Shown piece after piece: positions 52,256 to 61,956 of a stretch of 64,000 nt of DNA. Within the stretch, counting starts at the first letter, position 1. Every line of letters begins with the position of its first letter. A program made the position numbers and the translations under genes. The stretch is from Aquimarina aquimarini (lineage in GTDB: Bacteria; Bacteroidota; Bacteroidia; Flavobacteriales; Flavobacteriaceae). Location: NCBI RefSeq assembly GCF_900299535.1, contig NZ_OMKE01000049.1:1-64000 (forward strand), written 5' to 3'. Under the pieces are notes generated by a model. It worked only from the letters and a program-made list of their open reading frames with translations, was not told the DNA's origin and ran no database searches.

Positions 52256-53920
52256 TTATTCAGCATTTTTAAGTTCTACAGAATTAATAACACGTTCTGC
52301 TATGGATTTTGCATAACGATCTTCTTTATTATAGGTAACAAGAATTTGCTGTAACCCATTGTTTTCTGCAAAATATAACATTTGATATTCGCATTTTTTG
52401 TTTTTATTAGTCAAAGTATCTTTGATTTTATATTCACCAAACACTTTTACTCCACTTGCCCCTCCTAGTGTTTCATATTCTTCATTTTTTATGGTAATAT
52501 TTCTAGCTCCTTCTGCTTCAAAAGATCCTACTGCACTTTCTACAATCTCTCCTATTTCTATTTTTATGTCTTGATTTTCACGACCATCAACACGCATTGT
52601 ACTTACACCAGCATAAAAATCTTCTGTCAATCCGCCATATATAAAAGTTGAATTACCTTTAAGAATATGGTTTTGTCTATCTGTTAATTTATATTTATTA
52701 CGAATTAAGACTTTTGGAGTAGAAATAGTAACAGGTGGTGATCCATAGGCGCTATTTACCCAATCACTTTCTGCAAGTTCTTTTACTGGATGATTGAATA
52801 CAGTATCTACAACTTCATGATATCCTTTTACAAGCACAATAACAACTATAGCAATTACAAGTATTGACACCACTCCTAAACTACCAAATAGAATTTGTTT
52901 TTTACGTCTTTTATTAGCCACAGATTTTCTGTACTCTTCATCTGCCAATAACTCTTCTTCTGTTGGTTCTGGAATCGCGTTTTTTGTTTTATTAATTACT
53001 TGCTCTATTACATTGCGATCTGCTTTTGCTGTTATGACATCAGGTTTTGATTTGGCAAATTTAGCCATATCAGCCGTTTTTAATACCTTTTTTAAATCTT
53101 CTATAGTTGATTTATCCAAATCAAGAACTCCTGATTTTATTTCTTCGTCTAATCGCTCAATCAACTCATCAGTCGTACTCTCCATTGCATGATCATACAC
53201 CTCTTCATCAATATATTTACGTGCGGTATCACTTAATTGTGAATAATACTCCTTATGTGAATCTTTTTCTAACAATTTAGATTCATCTATTTCCTTAAGT
53301 GTTAATATTGCTCGTTCATAAGGAGGTAATTGTTCTTCTTTCTGTGCAATACGTTTCTTCTTTCTCAAAACAAAAAAGATAATTATTCCTAATAGGAATA
53401 ACCCTGCGACTACCCATAAAATCCAACTTTTTGAACTAGTAGGAAACGTTGCCTCTACATCTATCAACGGCTTAATCTCATATAATTTCTGTTTGGTAGT
53501 GTCTACTAATACATCATGCACCTCTACCTTCAAAGAATCTGTAAAAAACACCTGCTCCCCAATAATTACTTTTTGTCTGGGGATCGTATAATGTCCTGAA
53601 TCAAAATGCGTTAAAGCATATTCTTTGGTAAGATGAAGTTTTTTACCATTTTTTGAAGTATCGATTTTTTGAGATTCAATAACCTCTAAAGGAGCGAAGG
53701 CCGATCCTTCAGGAAAAACTACGATTTGAGTAGTGTCTACTTCAACCTTCATTTTATACCTGATCTCTTCTCCTATTTTTATTGTAGTAGAATCGATTGT
53801 TGCAGAAACTTGGGCAGAAACCCCTGATCCACAAAAGACCAAGAACATCACCCAGATCAAATTCTTAAGAATTTCTGGCTGTATACTTCTCTTTTCTTGT
53901 CGTAACTCGTAATTCGTCAT
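52256..53920 (-). CDS. Bat-operon accessory membrane protein, BatD-like
   Basis: A 554-aa protein located between the DUF58 gene and batA. Beta-sandwich region (VSATIDSTTIKIGEEIRYKM) after a signal segment, TM1 near 165-187 (SWILWVVAGLFLLGIIIFFV), a helical cytosolic linker at about 190-345, TM2 near 346-370 and an extracytoplasmic C-terminal domain (TTFIYGGLT-like, with FEAEGARNITIKNEEYETLG). The annotated N-terminus MTNYELRQEKRS comes from a TACGAATTACGA-type repeat known in flavobacterial DNA, so the true start is more likely the Met at residue 25. Function unknown beyond operon context. Confidence 0.72.
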   Translation of the reverse strand: MTNYELRQEKRSIQPEILKNLIWVMFLVFCGSGVSAQVSATIDSTTIKIGEEIRYKMKVEVDTTQIVVFPEGSAFAPLEVIESQKIDTSKNGKKLHLTKEYALTHFDSGHYTIPRQKVIIGEQVFFTDSLKVEVHDVLVDTTKQKLYEIKPLIDVEATFPTSSKSWILWVVAGLFLLGIIIFFVLRKKKRIAQKEEQLPPYERAILTLKEIDESKLLEKDSHKEYYSQLSDTARKYIDEEVYDHAMESTTDELIERLDEEIKSGVLDLDKSTIEDLKKVLKTADMAKFAKSKPDVITAKADRNVIEQVINKTKNAIPEPTEEELLADEEYRKSVANKRRKKQILFGSLGVVSILVIAIVVIVLVKGYHEVVDTVFNHPVKELAESDWVNSAYGSPPVTISTPKVLIRNKYKLTDRQNHILKGNSTFIYGGLTEDFYAGVSTMRVDGRENQDIKIEIGEIVESAVGSFEAEGARNITIKNEEYETLGGASGVKVFGEYKIKDTLTNKNKKCEYQMLYFAENNGLQQILVTYNKEDRYAKSIAERVINSVELKNAE

Positions 53921-53933
53921 TCTTAAAATATCC

Positions 53934-54800
53934 TTATCCTCTTCTTTTAAAATAACCTAATAACTTCTTTACATAACTCTCATCAACCCTGCTGCTCAAA
54001 AAACCTGCTCCACTTCTTTTAAAACTATCTCTAAAATAATCTACTCTTTCTTGATAGTACTTACTATAATTTATTCGTGTGTTTTTTGATGCAGTATTTA
54101 CTAATAAAAGCTCTCCTGTTTCTTCATCCTCCATTTGTACCATTCCCAAATTAGGAATCTCCTCTTCTCTTCTATCATAAACTCTAATTCCTGTAACATC
54201 GTGTTTTCCTCCAGTAATTTTTAAAGTATGCTGGTAATCATCTGCAACAAAATCAGACAACACAAACACTATTGCTTTCTTTTTCATTACATTAGACAAG
54301 AATTTCAAGGCTTGAGTAATATTGGTTTTTTTACTTTTAGGCTCAAATTCTAACAATTCTCTTATAATTCGAAGTACATGAGATCTTCCTTTTTTTGGAG
54401 GAATAAATAGTTCTATTGAGTCAGTGAATAAAATCAAACCAATCTTATCATTATTCTGAGTAGCAGAAAAAGCTAAAGTTGCAGCAATCTCTGTAATAAT
54501 CCCTTTCTTGAATTGTTCTTGAGTACCAAAAAATTGTGAACCCGAAACATCTACCATAAGCATCATGGTAAGTTCTCGTTCTTCTTCAAACACTTTTATG
54601 TAAGGCTCATTGTAACGAGCTGTAACATTCCAATCTATATTACGAACATCATCGCCAAATTGGTACTGTCGCACTTCACTAAAAGTCATCCCTCTACCTT
54701 TGAAAGTAGAATGGTACTCTCCTCCAAAAACATGGTCGCTTAAACGACGAGTTTTGATCTCGATTTTTCTAACTTTTTTTAATAACTCCTTAGTATCCAT
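53934..54800 (-). CDS. DUF58 family protein
   Basis: A 288-aa soluble protein with the DUF58 core (GMTFSEVRQYQFGDDVRNID, then WNVTARYNEPYIKVFEEERE, and MMLMVDVSGSQFFGT, a VWA-like DxSxS). In the MoxR-Bat clusters it acts next to the MoxR AAA+ protein. 89 nt after the moxR stop, 13 nt before the accessory gene. Confidence 0.92.
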   Translation of the reverse strand: MDTKELLKKVRKIEIKTRRLSDHVFGGEYHSTFKGRGMTFSEVRQYQFGDDVRNIDWNVTARYNEPYIKVFEEERELTMMLMVDVSGSQFFGTQEQFKKGIITEIAATLAFSATQNNDKIGLILFTDSIELFIPPKKGRSHVLRIIRELLEFEPKSKKTNITQALKFLSNVMKKKAIVFVLSDFVADDYQHTLKITGGKHDVTGIRVYDRREEEIPNLGMVQMEDEETGELLLVNTASKNTRINYSKYYQERVDYFRDSFKRSGAGFLSSRVDESYVKKLLGYFKRRG

Positions 54801-54889
54801 AATTTTGCTTTGGGTTTCTTCACTTTGTGAACATTTTTAGCTTTAGGTCTTAAATTCCTAAAACGAAAAGAACTTCAACCAATTTATTA

Positions 54890-55891
54890 TTATGGCACTT
54901 CAATTTCATTTACTATCTTATTGATAATATCTTCAGAAGTTATGTTTTCTGCCTCGGCTTCATAAGTAATTCCTATTCTATGCCTAAGCACATCATGAAT
55001 TATTGCACGTACATCTTCTGGAATTACATACCCTCTTCGTTTAATAAATGCATAACATTTTGCTGCTGTTGCCATATTAATACTACCACGAGGGGATGCT
55101 CCAAAATTGATTAATGGTTTTAGTTCTTCTAGACCATATTTTTCAGGATACCGAGTAGCAAAAATAATATCAAGAATATATTTCTCTATCTTTTCATCCA
55201 TGTACACCTCTCTCACTGCGCTCTGCGCTCTAAGAATTTGTTCTAAAGAAACAACTGGGTTTACTTTCTCAAAAGCCCCTTTTAGGTTAGCACGAACAAT
55301 CAATTGCTCTTCTGCCAGTTTTGGATAATCAATAACTGTCTTTAGCATAAAACGGTCTACCTGAGCCTCTGGCAAAGGATAGGTTCCTTCTTGTTCTACT
55401 GGATTTTGTGTTGCCATTACTAGAAAAGGTTTGTCCAATATAAATGTTTCATCCCCAATAGTAACTTGTTTTTCCTGCATTGCTTCTAGTAAAGCACTTT
55501 GCACTTTTGCAGGAGCACGGTTTATCTCATCTGCCAAAACAAAATTTGCAAAAATAGGCCCTTTCTTGATCGAAAAATCATTCTCTTTCATATTAAAAAT
55601 AAGAGTTCCAACCACATCTGCTGGTAGTAAATCAGGGGTAAACTGTATTCTACTAAAACTACCATAAACAGCCTTTGACAATGTGTTAATTGCCAATGTT
55701 TTTGCTAATCCAGGAACTCCTTCTAACAGAATATGACCTTGACCTAATAATCCTATAAGTAAACGTTCAACCATATGTTTCTGGCCTACAATTACTTTAT
55801 TCATTTCTAAAGTAAGTAAATCTACAAATGCAGACTCTTTTTCTATCTTCTGGTTGATTGAAGCAATATCAATAGAACTGTTCTCTTCCAT
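54890..55891 (-). CDS. MoxR-type AAA+ ATPase
   Basis: A 333-aa AAA+ protein. Walker A GVPGLAKTLA near residue 58, Walker B VLADEINRAPAKVQSALLEA near 113, sensor ATQNPVEQEGTYPLPEAQ near 155, ASPRGSINMATAAKC near 260. First gene of the Bat operon, probably a chaperone acting on the VWA proteins. Its promoter must lie in 55892-55990. Confidence 0.95.
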   Translation of the reverse strand: MEENSSIDIASINQKIEKESAFVDLLTLEMNKVIVGQKHMVERLLIGLLGQGHILLEGVPGLAKTLAINTLSKAVYGSFSRIQFTPDLLPADVVGTLIFNMKENDFSIKKGPIFANFVLADEINRAPAKVQSALLEAMQEKQVTIGDETFILDKPFLVMATQNPVEQEGTYPLPEAQVDRFMLKTVIDYPKLAEEQLIVRANLKGAFEKVNPVVSLEQILRAQSAVREVYMDEKIEKYILDIIFATRYPEKYGLEELKPLINFGASPRGSINMATAAKCYAFIKRRGYVIPEDVRAIIHDVLRHRIGITYEAEAENITSEDIINKIVNEIEVP

Positions 55892-56299
55892 CTATTTTTA
55901 TTTTTTTAAAGGCGTGAATTTAATACTACTAATCCAGCATTGCAAATTGTCGAAATATTTTTCATTCTCTTGTTAATTCTTGGTTAAATGTACTTTCAAA
56001 TATTCATGTCAGATACAAAATTTGAAGTATCTTTAAACCACTTTTACAAAAAAACAGGCATACTGATTTTCATCATTTTTTTATGATGAGTATACAAAAA
56101 GACGTATCTCTAGTAAAGGTGTTGCATTTTTTTACAACAATTAAAGAAGTATTGTTTTCTAATCTAATTACATACTTTTTCTTTTCAATTACTTTACAGT
56201 ATTTGAAAAAATCAAGGCTATAGTGTATCCATAGAAAACATTATGTGATTTATTGTTAAAATTAAAAACATATACCATATAAAACACAATAACATAATT
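55892..56299. other. Gap between moxR and the SDR gene
   Basis: Divergent regulatory space of about 400 bases. An open frame of 46 codons at 56083-56223 (plus, MMSIQKDVSLVKVL start, Phe-rich) is seen but has no supporting signal. No clear consensus promoter. Confidence 0.3.
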
Positions 56300-57052
56300 A
56301 TGAAGACAGCATTAGTAACAGGAGCTACAAGTGGAATCGGAAAATCTACAGCGATAGCATTGGCAAAGAATAACATTAACCTTATTCTTTGTGGGCGTCG
56401 ACAAAATCGATTAACTGATTTACAAAAAGAACTTGGTAAAACTGTGTCGGTACATACACTTTGTTTTGATGTGAGAGACAAAGATGATGTTTTCTCTGCA
56501 ATAGAAAACCTCCCTACAGAATTTGAGGAAATTGATATCTTGATCAACAATGCAGGAAATGCACACGGACTTAGCACTATTCAAGATGGAAATCTTGATG
56601 ATTGGGACGCTATGATGGATATTAATGTAAAAGGGCTCTTATACGTTTCTAAAGCTATTATCCCAAAAATGATCAAACAACAATCTGGCCATATCATAAA
56701 TATTGGTTCTATTGCAGGAAAAGAGGTTTATCCAAATGGCAATGTTTATTGCGCTAGCAAACATGCCGTAGATGCAATAAACAAAGGAATGCGAATAGAC
56801 CTTAATCAACATGGTATTAGAGTTGGAGCTATTCACCCTGGATTAGTAGAAACAGAGTTTAGCAATGTACGGTTCAAAGGCGATGACCAAAAAGCCGATA
56901 ATGTATATAAAGGATATACTCCTCTTACTCCAGAAGATATAGCAGACATTATTACCTTTGTAGTTACCAGACCATATCATGTGAACATTGCTGATCTTAT
57001 CGTATTTCCTACAGCACAAGCAAGTAGCACAATAGTAACCAAAAAAATATAA
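56300..57052 (+). CDS. Short-chain dehydrogenase/reductase
   Basis: A 250-aa classical SDR. Cofactor motif TGATSGIG at residues 7-14, then NNAG near 87, catalytic Ser in IINIGSIAGKEVYP and YxxxK in YCASKHAVDAINKG; HPGLVETEF (PG motif) near 180. This resembles YdfG-type 3-hydroxy acid dehydrogenases (NADP). Substrate not certain. Starts a run of plus-strand genes. Confidence 0.92.
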   Translation: MKTALVTGATSGIGKSTAIALAKNNINLILCGRRQNRLTDLQKELGKTVSVHTLCFDVRDKDDVFSAIENLPTEFEEIDILINNAGNAHGLSTIQDGNLDDWDAMMDINVKGLLYVSKAIIPKMIKQQSGHIINIGSIAGKEVYPNGNVYCASKHAVDAINKGMRIDLNQHGIRVGAIHPGLVETEFSNVRFKGDDQKADNVYKGYTPLTPEDIADIITFVVTRPYHVNIADLIVFPTAQASSTIVTKKI

Positions 57053-57142
57053 TAATTCTTTATTCTTATCACATTGCAGACCCAATAAAAATAGCTAAGT
57101 TTATGTTGGAGAAAAACTTAAACTATTATTCATAAAAAAGGA

Positions 57143-58279
57143 ATGATTAATAAACGCCTTCTCATTAAAAATTTACTGGCACATAATGACGAAAATAGTT
57201 TTTATGATAAGAAGCGTAAACTTAATATTGGCGAAAAAGAAGGCAAGGCCAAACTCCTGAAACACATTTGTGCCCTTGCCAATTCTAATCCAAAAAACAA
57301 CTCTTATATTGTAATTGGTGTTGAAGATGAAGACAATAGAATACCTGGGGTAGATTTTTTTGATGATAGCAAAATCCAGAATCTGGTCAATGCTTATTTA
57401 GATAACCCTCCTAATGTATCTTATGAGAACATCCCGTTTCCTCATCTCCCCTCAGATAAAGTTGTTGGATTGGTAACAATTCGTCCTCGTGGAGGTAAAC
57501 TTTGCTCTCTTCGCAAAAATATATGGAAGTATTATGGTGGTAGTGTCTTTTTTAGAGATGGCAGTATCAGTATGCCTAAAGTTTTTGATATCGAGATCAA
57601 AGATATTAACTCAGAAATAGTAAATGCTATAGAGAGTCATGCACAAAATAATATAGAACTTACACTTGATGGAGTTTTTGATTTCATGAACTCAAGAACT
57701 GATTACAATCCTACATATCGGGTTTTCAAGGAGTATTTTGTAGTTTGTTGGGCAGGAAAAGAAAAAAGACAAAATGGAGAAACCTATTATTCTAGAGTTG
57801 ATATTGAATTAATTAATGAACAGGTTAAATTATTTTATTCAGAACTAGATGAAGTAAGCATATCATTAACCAATGATCAGTTTAAAATCGTAGAATACGT
57901 ACAATTAGGATTACAAGATAACTTTGCGTATTATCCTTTAGAAGAAGTAACCATTACTTTTAAGGATAATGCAAGTTATGACATCGAAAATAAACTTCTA
58001 TTTGAGCCTCCTCAATTTGATCGCAAAACATTACATCATCTGTACAATAGCAATAATAGCTTAATAGAAAAATTAAAAAACAATAGTTCATTATCTAAAA
58101 ATGATGAGAAAGATATTATCAATCTTCCTGCTACATACCTAATATGTTATTTTAATGATTTTTATGAAGCAAAGGAGAGGCTAGAAGAAGCAAAACCGTA
58201 TCTAAAAGCACATAATGATACTGCATATTCCCTTTACAAAGAAAGTATGCGAATCTTAAGAAAAGTTAGATACAATTAA
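57143..58279 (+). CDS. AlbA_2 (Schlafen-type) domain protein
   Basis: A 378-aa protein. Residues about 25-150 form the AlbA_2/divergent AAA-4 domain (GEKEGKAKLLKHICALANSN; YIVIGVEDEDNRIPGVDFFD), found in regulators and nucleic-acid-binding or Schlafen-like proteins. The C-terminal part is unassigned, ending in a Lys-rich helical region. In the same strand run as SDR and the phosphoesterase, but 90 nt after the SDR. Function unknown. Confidence 0.82.
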   Translation: MINKRLLIKNLLAHNDENSFYDKKRKLNIGEKEGKAKLLKHICALANSNPKNNSYIVIGVEDEDNRIPGVDFFDDSKIQNLVNAYLDNPPNVSYENIPFPHLPSDKVVGLVTIRPRGGKLCSLRKNIWKYYGGSVFFRDGSISMPKVFDIEIKDINSEIVNAIESHAQNNIELTLDGVFDFMNSRTDYNPTYRVFKEYFVVCWAGKEKRQNGETYYSRVDIELINEQVKLFYSELDEVSISLTNDQFKIVEYVQLGLQDNFAYYPLEEVTITFKDNASYDIENKLLFEPPQFDRKTLHHLYNSNNSLIEKLKNNSSLSKNDEKDIINLPATYLICYFNDFYEAKERLEEAKPYLKAHNDTAYSLYKESMRILRKVRYN

Positions 58280-58327
58280 ACAATATATAACAATTATTAG
58301 TAATCAATAAATTAGCAAACTCATATT

Positions 58328-59056
58328 ATGGGAAGAATTTTAGTCATTGGAGATATGCACGGCGCTTTGAATGCTCTACAGCAAATACTCAAAAGAGCAA
58401 AAGTTACCCAAGATGATACCTTACTATTTTTGGGAGATTATGTAGATGGCTGGAGTCATAGTGCTGAATTAGTTTCATTTTTAATACAACTCAACACTTC
58501 TCATAATTGCATATTCATAAAAGGAAATCATGATGATCTTTGCTACACTTGGTTAACCAAAAAAACATATAATCCTGATTGGATTGAACACGGTGGACAG
58601 GCAACAATAGACTCATATGCAAAACTATCTCAAGAAGACATTAATATTCATCTTGATTTTTATAAGAATCTTATTAATTACCATGTTGACACCCATAATC
58701 GACTGTTCCTTCATGCTGGGTTCACCAGTATTCATGGGCCACATCGAGAATATTTTGATGAATCTTTCTATTGGGATAGAACGCTATGGGAGACTGCTCT
58801 TGCAATTGATCCTACGCTCAAAAAAAACAATCCAAAATACCCGAAAAGACTGTTACTTTTTGACGAAATTTATATTGGCCATACGCCAGTAACAAGAATT
58901 AACCAAACTACTCCAGTACAAGCAAATTGTATATGGAATATAGATACAGGAGCTGCATTTAAAGGAGCGCTAACTATAATGGATATCAATACTAAAGAGT
59001 TTTGGCAAAGTGACCCTGTTTATCAATTATACCCCGATGAAAACGGAAGGAATTAA
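58328..59056 (+). CDS. Metallophosphoesterase (PrpE/PP2A-like Ser/Thr phosphatase)
   Basis: A 242-aa enzyme with the phosphoesterase metal motifs GDMHG (residues about 8-12), GDYVDGWSHS (about 36), GNHDD (about 66) and a later H-x-G (YIGHTPVTR). Length and DYVDG motif are like bacterial PP2A-like serine/threonine phosphatases. Substrate unknown. It follows the AlbA_2 gene by 48 nt. Confidence 0.9.
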   Translation: MGRILVIGDMHGALNALQQILKRAKVTQDDTLLFLGDYVDGWSHSAELVSFLIQLNTSHNCIFIKGNHDDLCYTWLTKKTYNPDWIEHGGQATIDSYAKLSQEDINIHLDFYKNLINYHVDTHNRLFLHAGFTSIHGPHREYFDESFYWDRTLWETALAIDPTLKKNNPKYPKRLLLFDEIYIGHTPVTRINQTTPVQANCIWNIDTGAAFKGALTIMDINTKEFWQSDPVYQLYPDENGRN

Positions 59057-59436
59057 AAAAGAAAAAGGTAACAAAAAGGCACAACTATTGATATAATGTT
59101 GTAAATGACAAAAACCAAGAATCATGAAAACAACAATTAAATTTTTAACCTATAGTTTACTAGCATTTTCTTTGGTGTTTATAATTATCAAAGAAAAGGT
59201 TCATTTATGGAAAAAATAAACTCAAAATCAATCCAACTATTATAGAAACAGAACTACGCACACTCTCTTATAAAAAAGAACTTACTTATACCAGATAAGA
59301 TATAAGTCACATCATTCATGACCTATTCACAATGAAAATGATGTAATACCAATTTGGTATAATTAACTCAAAAATATTTTTCTTCGACCAATCTATTTTG
59401 TAGTTTTAAAAACACAAATTTAAAATCAACTCATCA
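59057..59436. other. Gap before the SPFH gene
   Basis: Besides the small frame at 59124-59219, this holds a short near-palindrome (TACCAATTTGGTA at about 59348) and an AT-rich promoter region with TATTTTG at about 59394. No other gene seen. Confidence 0.35.
59124..59219 (+). CDS. Candidate 31-aa membrane peptide
   Basis: A 31-codon frame starting MKTTIKFLTYSLLAFSLVFI, with a central hydrophobic segment and a basic end, the pattern of small membrane peptides. No similarity is known. Position after the phosphatase gene is unremarkable. Could be chance. Confidence 0.4.
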   Translation: MKTTIKFLTYSLLAFSLVFIIIKEKVHLWKK

Positions 59437-60576
59437 ATGGGAATTTTTGACGAAATAAAAAAGAAGCTTAGCCATGAATTTATAGACATCATAGAGTGGT
59501 TAGACTATACAGATGACACTATCGTACATAGGTTTGAGCGATACCAAAATGAGATTAAAAACGAAGCAAAACTTATTGTAAGAGAAGGACAAACTGCAGT
59601 CTTTGTAAATGAAGGGCAACTAGCAGATGTTTTTACTGCAGGAACATATACATTAAACACACAAAATCTTCCTATCCTATCTACTTTAAAAGGATGGAAA
59701 TATGGTTTCAACAGCCCTTTTAAAGCAGAAGTATATTTTGTAAACACCCATTTGTTTACAGATGAGAAATGGGGAACAAAAAACCCAATCACTCTAAACG
59801 ATGATCGTTTTGGACTCGTAGAAGTGCGTGCTTTCGGAACCTATGCTTTTAAAATCAATGATGCAGGAAAATTTATTATAGACATTGTAGGAACTGATGC
59901 AAATTTCACCAATTTTGAAATCAACGAACATCTTAAAAGTCTGATTTCTACTCGTTTTACAGATACTATCGGCGAAGCTAATTTACCTATTGAACTTTAT
60001 GCGGCGAATACTACAGAATTATCAGACACCTGTCTCGAGGTAATGCAACCTGAATTCAACTCTGTTGGAATCTCTCTTGAAAAATTCTTTATAGAGAATG
60101 TATCTATGCCAGAAGAGCTGAAAAAAGAAATTTTTGAATACAGCAGAATTGATAAACTAGATTTGGATAAATTAACCAAGTTTAAAACAGCCAAAGCTAT
60201 TGAAGCAGCAGCAGCCAATGAAGGAGGAACTGCAGGTGCTGGAATGGGAATGGGAATGGGATTTGTTCTTGCACAGCAAATGGGTGGTATGATGAGCCCA
60301 ATGGCAGGACAACAACAAGCACACACTCCTCAACAAGCAACTCCAGTAACCCCACCACCAATACCAGTGCAAGTGCAGTATTTTTATGCACATAATGGAC
60401 AACAAGCAGGCCCAGTATCTTTTGAGCAATTAAAAGCATTATTTGCAAACAGAACTATTAATAAAGATGCTCTGATATGGAAACAAGGAATGAGTAATTG
60501 GACTGCTCTAAAAGATATAGAAGAATTAAAATCATTTCTTGGCGGAAACACACCTCCTCCTTTACCAAGTAACTAA
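59437..60576 (+). CDS. SPFH-domain protein with C-terminal GYF_2 domain
   Basis: A 379-aa protein. SPFH/virion-core-like domain at about 20-230 (VNEGQLADVFTAGTYTLNTQ; RFGLVEVRAFGTYAFKIND), a Gly/Met-rich, then Pro/Gln-rich linker at about 265-315, and a C-terminal GYF_2 domain (FYAHNGQQAGPVSFEQLKAL; WKQGMSNWTALKDIEELKSF). SPFH proteins of this branch (YdjI in Bacillus) bind membrane surfaces and stress partners. Next gene encodes a zinc-ribbon membrane protein. Confidence 0.9.
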   Translation: MGIFDEIKKKLSHEFIDIIEWLDYTDDTIVHRFERYQNEIKNEAKLIVREGQTAVFVNEGQLADVFTAGTYTLNTQNLPILSTLKGWKYGFNSPFKAEVYFVNTHLFTDEKWGTKNPITLNDDRFGLVEVRAFGTYAFKINDAGKFIIDIVGTDANFTNFEINEHLKSLISTRFTDTIGEANLPIELYAANTTELSDTCLEVMQPEFNSVGISLEKFFIENVSMPEELKKEIFEYSRIDKLDLDKLTKFKTAKAIEAAAANEGGTAGAGMGMGMGFVLAQQMGGMMSPMAGQQQAHTPQQATPVTPPPIPVQVQYFYAHNGQQAGPVSFEQLKALFANRTINKDALIWKQGMSNWTALKDIEELKSFLGGNTPPPLPSN

Positions 60577-60709
60577 TTTATAGTGTTTAGAATAAAAAAA
60601 CTCAGCTTATAGCTGAACACATCAAGATTTTGTAAAATATCAAAGAATATCTTTGACAAACTTATACAGTGTATAAACTAGTCGTTTTTACAAGACTTGC
60701 GATACGCAC

Positions 60710-61816
60710 ATGGAACAAAAAGAAAAAAAAGCAGTTTCAGAACATAAAAAATCCTGCACTAATTGTGGCGCAGAATTAAAATATAAACCTGGAACTAAAC
60801 ATATTACCTGCGAATATTGTGGTCATCATGAAGAATTCACACACGCTACTGATGGGTTTCAAGAATTAGAACTAAAACCTTATCTACAAGAAATGGGGTC
60901 TCAATCTCATTCTGAGAAAATCATGATGTTGCATTGTAAAAATTGTGGTGCAAATCAACATATTGAAGAAAACTATAAATCTTTGCATTGTGTTTATTGT
61001 ACGATGCCCCTAATTATAGAAGATGCTTATAAGGAAGATTGGATTCTACCTGGAGCAATACTCCCTTTTCAATTTGATCAAAAAAAATCACATCAAATTT
61101 TTTCGAAATGGGTAAAAGGTTTATGGTTTGCTCCTAATAATCTCAAAAAAGCTACTCTAGACCCACAAAACACCAAAGGGCTATACTTACCATACTGGAC
61201 TTTTGATGCCCAGCTATACGCCAATTACAGAGGAGAACGAGGAGACTATTACTATGTCAATGTACCCTATACAACAACCGTAAATGGGAAACAGGTTTCA
61301 AAAACCCGAAGAGAGCGCAGAACCAGATGGTCTTCTGCCAGCGGAAACATAAATGGTTTTGTCGATGATACCCTAATAAAAGCATCTCACCAAAACAAAA
61401 ATCCTATTCCTAGAAAAATATCGAATTGGAATCTAAATTCACTAGAATCCTTCAATACTGGATTCTTAGCAGGTTTTGTTACCGAAAAATATACGATACC
61501 TCTTAAAGATGGCCACCTGTCTTCTACAAAAGAAGCAGAACGTATTGCTGATACGTGGGCTAGACAAGATATCGGGGGAGACACTCAAAGAGTACATCAT
61601 ATTGATATGAGTTTAAGTCAAGAAACTTTTAAACATATCCTTCTTCCTGTCTATATAAGTGCATATCGATTTAATGGCAAAAAGTATAATTTTTTTATCA
61701 ATGGTCAAACAGGAGCAATTTCTGGAAACAGACCCTATTCTTTTTGGAAAATATTTTTCTTCGTACTATTTATAGCAGCAATTATCGGAGCAATAATATG
61801 GTTTTCAGAAAAATAA
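60710..61816 (+). CDS. Zinc-ribbon membrane protein, YdjG-like partner
   Basis: A 368-aa protein. Two zinc ribbons: SCTNCGAELKYKPGTKHITC through CEYCGHHEEF, then MLHCKNCGANQHIEENYKSL with CVYCTMPL. A soluble region with RRERRTRWSSASGNINGF (TM2-/DUF-like) follows, and a TM helix at the very end (FFFVLFIAAIIGAIIWF). In Bacillus the YdjG zinc-ribbon protein anchors PspA-like YdjF and YdjI at the membrane. The coupling here is inferred from order and architecture. Confidence 0.82.
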   Translation: MEQKEKKAVSEHKKSCTNCGAELKYKPGTKHITCEYCGHHEEFTHATDGFQELELKPYLQEMGSQSHSEKIMMLHCKNCGANQHIEENYKSLHCVYCTMPLIIEDAYKEDWILPGAILPFQFDQKKSHQIFSKWVKGLWFAPNNLKKATLDPQNTKGLYLPYWTFDAQLYANYRGERGDYYYVNVPYTTTVNGKQVSKTRRERRTRWSSASGNINGFVDDTLIKASHQNKNPIPRKISNWNLNSLESFNTGFLAGFVTEKYTIPLKDGHLSSTKEAERIADTWARQDIGGDTQRVHHIDMSLSQETFKHILLPVYISAYRFNGKKYNFFINGQTGAISGNRPYSFWKIFFFVLFIAAIIGAIIWFSEK

Positions 61817-61847
61817 CAGCTACCTATTAAAACACCTTAAGACAATC

Positions 61848-61890
61848 AAAAAAAACCTCGCTTTGTTATTTCAGTAACTTGCGAGGTCTT
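61848..61890 (-). terminator. Terminator of pgi
   Basis: On the minus strand a CCTCGC stem closes on GCGAGG with a T-run of eight, an intrinsic terminator about 65 nt after pgi. Confidence 0.85.
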
Positions 61891-61956
61891 ATACTAGTTG
61901 TATTTTATTTTTTGCTTAAACTAAAAATAATTCAATTCAGATCACGATTATTTTAA

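Noticed and set aside
56083-56223. 46-codon frame upstream of the SDR gene
   Set aside because: Phe/Leu-rich, no promoter or paralogue, in a divergent control region. Kept only as a note in the gap entry.
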